In this document: positions 1 to 5,466 of the stretch, in pieces
Layout of the letters: each line of letters opens with the position of its first letter
Position numbering within the stretch: the stretch's first letter is position 1
Assembly (NCBI GenBank): GCA_944351345.1
Contig: CALVPO010000039.1
Location: 1-12,886 of the forward strand
Length of the DNA stretch: 12,886 bases
Origin: an uncultured Bacilli bacterium
GTDB lineage: Bacteria; Bacillota_I; Bacilli_A; RF39; UBA660
Direction of reading: 5' to 3'
The notes under the pieces: model-generated
The model's input: the letters and a program-made list of their open reading frames with translations, nothing else
What the model was told of the DNA's origin: nothing
Database searches by the model: none
Position numbers and translations under genes: made by a program

Positions 1-353
1 AGTTTGATAAAAGTCTAGGACATGCTTTAGATGGAATAGAATATGCAATTAACAATGAGAGAAACATAAAAATAGAAATTTTTATTGCTATTTTAACTAG
101 TATTTTAGGTTTTATTCTTAATATTAATATAATTGAGTGGGGAATCATTGTATTAAATTTTAGTTTAGTGTTAGGTTTAGAAATGGTAAATACTGCAATA
201 GAAAGAACAGTTGACTTGGTTACAAAAGATTATTATGAACTTGCTAAAAATGCTAAAGATGTTGCAGCAGGTGCCGTACTAATTGCTAGTATGTTTTCTT
301 TTGTAATAGGGTTAATTATTTTCTTTCCCAAAATTGTAGATATAATAAAATAG
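1..353 (+). CDS. dgkA: Undecaprenol/diacylglycerol kinase (DgkA family), 5' end cut off
   Basis: Integral membrane kinase of the DgkA family. In Gram-positive bacteria it phosphorylates undecaprenol with ATP and so feeds the lipid carrier for peptidoglycan. The open frame runs in from the left edge (first full codon at base 3) and shows 116 residues, ending at TAG 351-353. Visible marks are the N-terminal stretch with ALDGIEYAINNERN, the family signature EMVNTAIE near bases 178-201 and AKDVAAGAVL near 253-282, followed by a last hydrophobic helix ending FFPKIVDIIK. Gram-positive members are about 120-135 residues, so only a short N-terminus is missing. The B. subtilis order is ybeY-dgkA-cdd-era, so ybeY probably lies just outside the window. 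The substrate (undecaprenol rather than diacylglycerol) is inferred from the family branch. Confidence 0.93.
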   Translation, partial: FDKSLGHALDGIEYAINNERNIKIEIFIAILTSILGFILNINIIEWGIIVLNFSLVLGLEMVNTAIERTVDLVTKDYYELAKNAKDVAAGAVLIASMFSFVIGLIIFFPKIVDIIK

Positions 354-369
354 AAAAGAGGTAATATAA

Positions 370-762
370 ATGGAAGAAATGAGAGAAAAATTAGCAAGAT
401 TATTAAAAAATGCATATAGCCCTTACTACAAATTTCCAGTAGCTGCTATTGTAGTGATGAGTGATGGTAATGAATTTTGTGGCGTAAATGTTGAAAATGC
501 TAATGGAACTAGTATTTGTGCTGAGAGAAACGCGATTGCAAATGCAGTTGCTCATGGTTATAAAAAAGGAGATTTTAAGGCTCTTTATATTATGCTTGCT
601 AGTGGTAAAATTGGAACACCTTGTTTTGCATGTCGTCAAGTAATACAAGAATTCATGGAAATGGATCGTCCTGTTTTTTGTGTTGATAAAAATGGAAATC
701 AGAGAGGTTATTTAGTACATGAATTATGTCCATATCCTTTTTCTGAGGATGATTTGCAATGA
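370..762 (+). CDS. cdd: Cytidine deaminase
   Basis: Cytosolic zinc enzyme that deaminates cytidine and deoxycytidine to uridine and deoxyuridine in pyrimidine salvage. The 130-residue length is that of the small homotetrameric class. It carries the substrate-binding NVEN (40-43), the catalytic CAE motif (zinc ligand C50, proton-shuttling E52) and the PCFACRQ motif (zinc ligands C85 and C88). The C-terminal end has the LCPYPF segment expected of the class. An AGAGGT ribosome-binding site lies seven bases before ATG 370. The gene is 16 bases behind dgkA and its TGA stop overlaps the era start as ATGA (759-762), so the two are probably translationally coupled. Nothing unusual in the protein. Confidence 0.96.
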   Translation: MEEMREKLARLLKNAYSPYYKFPVAAIVVMSDGNEFCGVNVENANGTSICAERNAIANAVAHGYKKGDFKALYIMLASGKIGTPCFACRQVIQEFMEMDRPVFCVDKNGNQRGYLVHELCPYPFSEDDLQ

Positions 763-1646
763 AAAGTGGTTTTGTTAGCTTAATTGGAAGACCAAATGTA
801 GGAAAAAGCACTTTGTTAAATGCTATCATAAACAAAAAAATAGCGATAACTTCCGATACTGCCCAAACTACACGTAATATGATACAAGGGATTTACAATT
901 CAGAAGATCTACAAATTATTTTTGTTGATACACCTGGTATACATAAACCTAAGTACAAATTAGGAAAAATTTTAAATGAACAAGCATATAGTTCAATGGA
1001 TGGTGTTGATGTTATATTATTTGTTCTGGATATAACTCAAAAATTTGGAAAAGGTGATGAATTTATTTTAAATAAGTTAAAGGATACTAATATTCCTGTT
1101 TTGCTTGTATTAAATAAAATTGATAAAATTAATTATGAAGAAGTTTTGCCTAAAATTATGGAATATAAAGATATTTTTCCTTTTAAAGAAATAATTCCTG
1201 TTTCTGCTTATAAGAATAAAAATATCGACGAACTTATTAAGACAATTTCTAGGTATTTAGTTGACGATATAAAGTATTATGATGAAAATTCTATTACTAA
1301 TGTTAGTACTTCCTTTATTATTTCAGAATTAATAAGAGAAAAAGTATTGTATTTTACTAAAGAGGAAGTTCCTCATTCTGTTACTTGTGTGGTTGATTTA
1401 ATAGAGGAAGATAAAAAAAGTGCTTCAATATCTGCTTTTATTATTGTTGATAGAGAAAATTTAAAAAGCATATTAATAGGAAAAACAGGCGCAATGATAA
1501 AAAAAATAGGTATTAGTGCAAGAAGCGATATAGAAAATTTAATTGGTAAAAAAGTTTATTTAGATCTAAAAGTTAAAGTAATAGAAAATTGGCGTGATAA
1601 AAATAGTTTTTTATCTAAAGAATTGGGATTAAATGATTTTATTTGA
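759..1646 (+). CDS. era: GTPase Era, 16S rRNA-binding ribosome assembly factor
   Basis: Essential-type GTPase that binds the 3' end of 16S rRNA and acts in 30S subunit maturation at the membrane-cytosol interface. The 295-residue protein has the full G-domain: P-loop GRPNVGKST (10-18), switch region TTRN (37-40), DTPG (57-60), NKID (119-122) and VSA (148-150). A type II KH domain follows, with its GKTG loop at 241-244 and the helix and strand around DIENLIGKKVYLDLKVKV (258-275). Length and order match the family. ATG 759 overlaps the cdd stop by four bases, and a GAGGATGAT stretch inside the end of cdd can serve as ribosome-binding site. yqzL and recO follow as in Bacillus. Confidence 0.97.
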   Translation: MKSGFVSLIGRPNVGKSTLLNAIINKKIAITSDTAQTTRNMIQGIYNSEDLQIIFVDTPGIHKPKYKLGKILNEQAYSSMDGVDVILFVLDITQKFGKGDEFILNKLKDTNIPVLLVLNKIDKINYEEVLPKIMEYKDIFPFKEIIPVSAYKNKNIDELIKTISRYLVDDIKYYDENSITNVSTSFIISELIREKVLYFTKEEVPHSVTCVVDLIEEDKKSASISAFIIVDRENLKSILIGKTGAMIKKIGISARSDIENLIGKKVYLDLKVKVIENWRDKNSFLSKELGLNDFI

Positions 1647-1688
1647 ATAATTATTTAATTTTTTTCACATTATGTTAATGGTGATATT

Positions 1689-1799
1689 ATGAATAAAAAT
1701 GATTTATGGTTATTATTTAAAAAAACTGGTAAAATAGAATATTATTTAAAATATAAAAATTTTGAAAAAGTAGTTGATAAGAGTGATAAAAAAAATTGA
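1689..1799 (+). CDS. yqzL: YqzL-family small protein
   Basis: A 36-residue protein lying exactly where Bacillus keeps yqzL, between era and recO. The start is ATG 1689, preceded by GGTGAT (1680-1685) at a three-base spacing. The N-terminal half has the family pattern W-x-x-F-x-x-T-G-x-I-x-x-Y-L-x-Y-K (W7, F10, T13, G14, I16, Y19, L20, Y22, K23). The usual acidic tail seen in the 47-residue B. subtilis protein is shortened and here is a charged VVDKSDKKN end. The function of the family is unknown to me. The TGA stop at 1797-1799 lies inside the recO coding region, so the two are probably coupled. The position, the ribosome-binding site and the residue pattern together make it a real gene despite its size. 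Confidence 0.85.
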   Translation: MNKNDLWLLFKKTGKIEYYLKYKNFEKVVDKSDKKN

Positions 1800-2529
1800 G
1801 GGAATTATAGTTAGTACTGTTGATTATAAAGAAAATAGTAAAGTTATTAATATTTTAACAAAGGATAATGGATTAATTGGAGTATTTGCTAATGGATGTA
1901 GAAAGTTAAAAAGTAAATTATCTGCAACTTCTAGCGTACTAACATATGGAATTTTTCATTTAAGTACTAGAAATAGAAAATTGGCTAATTTAATAGAAGT
2001 TGATGTTATAGATAATTTTAAAAATATAAAAAAAGATTTAAATAAAATGAATTATTCTGTATATTTATTAGAACTTTCTGTACAAGTATATAGGCACGAT
2101 TCTAATAGTAATATTTATAATTTATTAATATCAGGGCTAAAAAAAATAGATAATAATTTTGATTATCAAATAATAAGTTATATTATAGAACTTAAATTAC
2201 TAGTTTATTTAGGAATAAAACCTATAGTAGATAAATGTGTTAATTGTGGCAACAAAAACGATATAGTTACTATTTCTAGTTATAAAGGTGGTTATTTATG
2301 TAAAAAATGTATTGGTAATGAAAAAATTTATAATATAAAAACTTTAAAGCTAATTAGAATGTTTTATTATGTAGATTTAGATAAAATTTCTAAAATTAAT
2401 ATTAGTGATAATATAAAAAAAGAATTAAATTTGTTCATTAATGATTATTATGAAAGATATTCTGGCTTATATTTAAAAACAAAAGAATTTATAGAAAAAT
2501 ATATTAATTTAGGAAATATAAGTAGTTAA
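1783..2529 (+). CDS. recO: DNA repair protein RecO
   Basis: Recombination mediator that works with RecR to load RecA on SSB-coated single-stranded DNA and to anneal strands. About 248 residues, the usual size. The N-terminal OB-fold opens with KKIEGIIVSTVDYKENSKV, matching the conserved start of RecO. A four-cysteine zinc site follows (CVNCG and CKKC, about residues 152-155 and 173-176 from the chosen start), then a helical C-terminus. I chose GTG 1783 because it leaves the short N-terminus normal for the family. TTG 1774, three codons upstream in frame, is the alternative, and neither has a clean ribosome-binding site. Both starts lie within yqzL, so coupled translation is likely. The TAA stop overlaps the stop of the small gene on the other strand. 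Confidence 0.92.
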   Translation: MIKKIEGIIVSTVDYKENSKVINILTKDNGLIGVFANGCRKLKSKLSATSSVLTYGIFHLSTRNRKLANLIEVDVIDNFKNIKKDLNKMNYSVYLLELSVQVYRHDSNSNIYNLLISGLKKIDNNFDYQIISYIIELKLLVYLGIKPIVDKCVNCGNKNDIVTISSYKGGYLCKKCIGNEKIYNIKTLKLIRMFYYVDLDKISKINISDNIKKELNLFINDYYERYSGLYLKTKEFIEKYINLGNISS

Positions 2530-2729
2530 AAAAATAAAGTCCAGAATAGTAGACATATGAATACTATATATTGAATTAATAGTATCATTATATTATAAAA
2601 GCAAGGAACAAATAAACTTATTATTAATTGATAAAATGTAATTATAGGGAGAATGATACAAAAACCAATCGCTGCATACAATTTAAAGCCAACACAACTT
2701 CTAAAAAATCTATTAAAATTGTTTCTCAA
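2526..2729 (-). CDS. Probable small membrane protein, unrecognised
   Basis: I do not recognise this 67-residue product. It begins with a basic segment (MRNNFNRFFRSC) followed by two hydrophobic stretches, roughly residues 17-42 and 45-67, so a two-helix membrane protein with a positive N-terminus is likely. The case for a real gene is a GGTGAT ribosome-binding site (2734-2739) four bases before TTG 2729, the same sequence and spacing that precede several sure genes here, plus an acceptable promoter behind it and AT-type codons without rare ones. An in-frame GTG at 2738 overlaps the ribosome-binding site and is less likely. The stop overlaps the recO stop in a convergent TTAA. Against it: AT-rich noncoding DNA easily yields hydrophobic frames. 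Confidence 0.5.
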   Translation of the reverse strand: MRNNFNRFFRSCVGFKLYAAIGFCIILPIITFYQLIISLFVPCFYNIMILLIQYIVFICLLFWTLFF

Positions 2730-2745
2730 GTTAATCACCTATAAT

Positions 2746-2774
2746 ATTTTATGCTATCAAGTTATATTTGTTAA
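2746..2774 (-). promoter_or_regulatory. Possible promoter for the small membrane protein gene
   Basis: On the minus strand, TTAACA (2769-2774) and TAAAAT (2746-2751) are separated by 17 bases. Transcription would begin near 2739, which puts the GGTGAT ribosome-binding site almost at the 5' end of the message. That tight fit lowers confidence. Confidence 0.3.
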
Positions 2775-2820
2775 ATATTTGTCTAATTTAAAAAAAATGT
2801 ACAATACTATAAAATAATTC

Positions 2821-2849
2821 TTTTGTTTTTTATTTTTTTATTATATAAT
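2821..2849 (+). promoter_or_regulatory. Probable promoter region for mreCD
   Basis: A perfect TATAAT (2844-2849) lies 24 bases before ATG 2874. The -35 region is poor (TTTTGT at 2821-2826 with a 17-base spacer, or TTGTTT two bases later), in a T-rich stretch. The rest of 2740-2873 is AT-rich with no other structure I can support. Confidence 0.4.
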
Positions 2850-2873
2850 TATTAATGATGAAAAGGTGATATC

Positions 2874-3728
2874 ATGAATAGAAAAAGAAAGAAAATAGAA
2901 CCTAGATATATAATTTTAATAGTGACTGTAATTATAATTGTTTTAATAGCAGTATTATCATATGCATTAAAAACTGACAAAAAATTAAATACATTTGAAT
3001 CTATTGTTAAAGATGTTGTAGTAGAAGTTCAAAAAATAGTTTATTTTCCTTTTAAAAATTTTAGTACTATGTTGTCTAATTATAATTCGCTAAAGGATGT
3101 ATTAGAAGAGAATAGAATATTAAAATCTAATGTAGAAAAAATTGAATCTTTGGAAGCTGAAAATGTAGCATTAAAGAAAGAATTAGAAGAAATGAAAAAC
3201 GAACTTAATATTGAACATGTTTTAACTGATTATGATTATTTGAATGCTACTGTTGTCAGTAGAAATGCTGCTACTTGGTATAATAACTTAACTATTGATA
3301 AAGGTAGTCATAATGGTATAGAAGAAGGTATGGTTGTTATAAATTCCACTGGTGTAATAGGAAAAACAACTAATGTTTCAACTTTTTCTTCTGATGTAAA
3401 ATTAATAACAACGACTGATACAAATAATAAAATATCTGTAACGATTACCAATGGTGATAAAAAATTAATAGGTCTCATAAATGGTTATGATTACAAGACT
3501 AAATATTTGGAGATAGAAGGAATTAGTAATACTGATAATGTTGCGATTGGTGATTTGGTTTATACTTCTGGTTTAGGAGGTGTATTCCCAAGTGGGATAT
3601 TAATTGGTAAAGTTGCTGATATTACTACTGATGTATATGATTTATCTAAAATTATAAATGTTACCCCATCTGCAAATTTTGAGGATATTAATTATGTTAC
3701 TGTATTGAAAAGGACGGATAATAAATGA
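2874..3728 (+). CDS. mreC: Rod shape-determining protein MreC
   Basis: Bitopic membrane protein of the elongasome. It links MreB, MreD, RodA and PBP2-type transpeptidases and so directs side-wall peptidoglycan synthesis. The 284 residues give a basic cytoplasmic start, one transmembrane helix at about 12-33, and a coiled coil at about 72-110 rich in Glu, Lys and Leu. The extracytoplasmic beta domains follow, with the family segments GSHNGIEEGMVVINSTGVIG (about 144-163) and GDLVYTSGLGGVFPSGILIG. ATG 2874 has AAGGTGAT three bases upstream. The stop overlaps the mreD start as ATGA (3725-3728). No mreB is next to it, so MreB must be encoded elsewhere if present. Confidence 0.95.
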   Translation: MNRKRKKIEPRYIILIVTVIIIVLIAVLSYALKTDKKLNTFESIVKDVVVEVQKIVYFPFKNFSTMLSNYNSLKDVLEENRILKSNVEKIESLEAENVALKKELEEMKNELNIEHVLTDYDYLNATVVSRNAATWYNNLTIDKGSHNGIEEGMVVINSTGVIGKTTNVSTFSSDVKLITTTDTNNKISVTITNGDKKLIGLINGYDYKTKYLEIEGISNTDNVAIGDLVYTSGLGGVFPSGILIGKVADITTDVYDLSKIINVTPSANFEDINYVTVLKRTDNK

Positions 3729-4237
3729 TTATTGTAAGTATAATAAGTTTATTATTTTCATTATTTCTTCAAGGATTAGTATCCAATTTTCAAAGCTATA
3801 CAATATATGATTTATCAATATTTAGTGCTGTTTATATGCTTTTAACATTAGTTGTATTACAACCTTATTTTGAAAACGATAAAAAGTTTTTAATATTAAT
3901 ATTAATTTTTGGTATTCTTCTAGATATTACTTATAGCAACACTTTTATATTGTGTACATGTATTTTTTTAGCAATATTTTATTTGAATAAATTATTAAAT
4001 TTTTTCTTTCCATACAATTTGTTTACTGTTAATTTGTTTTCTATTTTATCTATGATTTCTTATCATGTAATAACTTTTTTATTTTTGATTATATTAAATT
4101 TTGATTCATATAATTTTATCATTCTTTTAAAAGTTATTGGTTGTAATTTAATAATGACAGTTGTATATACTAGTTTTATGTACTATTTAATTGATTTTAT
4201 ATATAAAAAATTTAAATTAAAACTAATTAGAGAATAG
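3725..4237 (+). CDS. mreD: Rod shape-determining protein MreD
   Basis: Polytopic partner of MreC in the elongasome membrane complex. The 170-residue protein is very hydrophobic, with about five or six transmembrane segments. It contains the short conserved MreD pattern FGILLDITYSNTF near residues 62-74, where the Gly-x-x-x-Asp step is typical. It ends with a basic cytoplasmic tail (YKKFKLKLIRE). MreD sequences diverge strongly, so the call rests on length, topology, this motif and the ATGA overlap with mreC. A hairpin with a T-run follows 14 bases after the stop, which suggests that mreC and mreD form their own short operon. Confidence 0.92.
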   Translation: MIIVSIISLLFSLFLQGLVSNFQSYTIYDLSIFSAVYMLLTLVVLQPYFENDKKFLILILIFGILLDITYSNTFILCTCIFLAIFYLNKLLNFFFPYNLFTVNLFSILSMISYHVITFLFLIILNFDSYNFIILLKVIGCNLIMTVVYTSFMYYLIDFIYKKFKLKLIRE

Positions 4238-4250
4238 AATAATTATAGAT

Positions 4251-4280
4251 AAATACTAAAAAAGTTAGTATTTTTTCTTT
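4251..4280 (+). terminator. Intrinsic terminator after mreD
   Basis: Arms AAATACTAA (4251-4259) and TTAGTATTT (4265-4273) form a perfect 9-bp stem with a five-base loop, followed by a long T-rich run (4271-4284). The stem is AT-rich, but hairpin and T-run are in the standard order for the plus strand. The right arm is also part of a second possible hairpin (4261-4293). Confidence 0.65.
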
Positions 4281-4293
4281 TTTTGCTAACTTT
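4261..4293 (+). repeat. Second inverted repeat, overlapping the terminator
   Basis: AAAGTTAG (4261-4268) is the exact reverse complement of CTAACTTT (4286-4293), giving an 8-bp stem with a 17-base T-rich loop. A further T-run follows (4297-4305). It shares bases 4261-4268 with the 4251-4273 stem, so only one of the two can form at a time. Confidence 0.5.
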
Positions 4294-4319
4294 ACATTTT
4301 TTTTTAGTTTTGATATAAT
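4291..4319 (+). promoter_or_regulatory. Sigma-A promoter for the kinase-kinase-alaS unit
   Basis: TTTACA (4291-4296), a 17-base spacer and TATAAT (4314-4319), with TG at 4311-4312 making an extended -10. The predicted start of transcription is about 4326, giving a short leader of about 17 bases before ATG 4343. That leader is too short to hold a T-box, the common control of Firmicute tRNA synthetase genes. Confidence 0.72.
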
Positions 4320-4342
4320 TTTAATAGAAATTGGTGATAATT

Positions 4343-4912
4343 ATGAATTTAAAAAATAAAAATCCTTTAATTTTTTGTATATGCGGAAAAGCTAGAAGTG
4401 GTAAGAGTTTAGTTTCAGAATATATTAATAACCGATTGAAAGAAGATGGATATAAAGTTATAATTTCTCCATATACTAAGTATTTAAAACAATATATTAG
4501 TGAAATAACTGGAGAAAAAATTACCGAAACTAATAAGCCACGTAATTTATTACAACAAGTAAGTTCTCAAATAATTAAAGGAGAACTTGGAAATAGTAAT
4601 TTTTTTATCAATAGACAAATTGAGGATATTAATTTATATTCATATTTTTTTGATATAGTTATAATACCTGATGTTAGATTCCCTGAAGAAATTGATGCAC
4701 TAAAGCAAATATATAAAAAAGTTATATCAATAGGTATTAATAGAATGAATTATAAAAGTGATTTGACTTTAGAACAACAAAATGATATAACAGAAACTTC
4801 TTTAGATAATTATCAAAAATATGATTTTTTGTTAGTTAATGATAATACAAAGAAATTACAGCAAGATACTTTAAAGGTACTTAATTTTTTAAAGAAAGAG
4901 GGTATAATATGA
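4343..4912 (+). CDS. P-loop kinase resembling deoxynucleoside monophosphate kinase
   Basis: A 189-residue P-loop protein, probably a cytosolic nucleotide kinase. The Walker A motif is GKARSGKS (15-22). IIPDVRFPEEID (107-118) matches the DVRFxxE signature of phage-type dNMP kinases, where it belongs to the acceptor nucleotide site. DITETSLDNYQKYDFLLVND (148-167) resembles the conserved C-terminal part of the same group. The reaction (ATP plus dNMP to ADP plus dNDP) is inferred by family and the substrate cannot be told. ATG 4343 is chosen because GGTGAT (4333-4338) sits four bases before it; an upstream in-frame TTG at 4331 and GTG at 4334 overlap that site. The TGA stop overlaps the next start as ATGA, so the two kinases are likely made together. 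Confidence 0.7.
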   Translation: MNLKNKNPLIFCICGKARSGKSLVSEYINNRLKEDGYKVIISPYTKYLKQYISEITGEKITETNKPRNLLQQVSSQIIKGELGNSNFFINRQIEDINLYSYFFDIVIIPDVRFPEEIDALKQIYKKVISIGINRMNYKSDLTLEQQNDITETSLDNYQKYDFLLVNDNTKKLQQDTLKVLNFLKKEGII

Positions 4913-5466
4913 ATAAGATAGTTGCAATTGTTGGCATGTGTGGAAGTGGTAAGAGTGTAGCAACTGATATATTAGAACAAAAAAACTGGTTTAAAATTTA
5001 TTTTGGTGGTATTACTTATAAAAAAATGGCTGAAGCTGGGATTGAAAGAACTCCAGATAGTGAAAGGATTTTTAGAGAAGAACTTAGAAGAAAATATGGA
5101 CCAGAATGCTATGCTAAATTATTATTACCAGAAATAAAGAAAGCTATTTTAAAAAAAAATGTAGTATTAGATGGACTTTATTCATGGTATGAGTATAAAT
5201 ATTTAGCAAAGGAGTTAGGCGATAATCTTAAGTTAATATGTGTAGTTACAGATAAGAATATTAGATATGAAAGAATCGCAAAAAGACCAGATAGACCATT
5301 TAATAGAAAAACAGTTATTGAGAGAGATTTATCAGAAATAGAAAATTTAGCTAAGGGTGGACCTATCTCTTATGCAGATTATTATATATTTAATAATGGT
5401 ACTTTGGAAAATTATAAAGAAAGATTAGATGAAATATTAAAAGAAATTTTAGGGAGTGATATATAA
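4909..5466 (+). CDS. UPF0200 / dephospho-CoA-kinase-like P-loop protein
   Basis: A 185-residue P-loop kinase with Walker A GMCGSGKS (9-16). The rest follows the plan of UPF0200, a family best known from archaea and often labelled dephospho-CoA-kinase-like: FGGITYKKMAEAGIERTP (32-49) after the P-loop, REELRRKYGPECYAKLL (56-72), VVLDGLYSW (85-93), then a basic lid RYERIAKRPDR (119-129) and ADYYIFNNG (156-164). True CoaE has a different region after the P-loop, so I would not call it coaE. The substrate is unknown. It overlaps the preceding kinase by four bases and alaS by one, so it is cotranscribed with both. Whether it is an ordinary Bacilli gene or came by transfer needs a phylogeny. Confidence 0.72.
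   Translation: MNKIVAIVGMCGSGKSVATDILEQKNWFKIYFGGITYKKMAEAGIERTPDSERIFREELRRKYGPECYAKLLLPEIKKAILKKNVVLDGLYSWYEYKYLAKELGDNLKLICVVTDKNIRYERIAKRPDRPFNRKTVIERDLSEIENLAKGGPISYADYYIFNNGTLENYKERLDEILKEILGSDI

Noticed and set aside
233..835. Minus-strand open frames opposite dgkA, cdd and the start of era
   Set aside because: All are antisense to conserved coding sequence and lack start signals.
4238..4342. T-box riboswitch controlling alaS
   Set aside because: The leader after the promoter is only about 17 bases and alaS is the third gene; no T-box sequence or specifier stem is visible here or between the genes.
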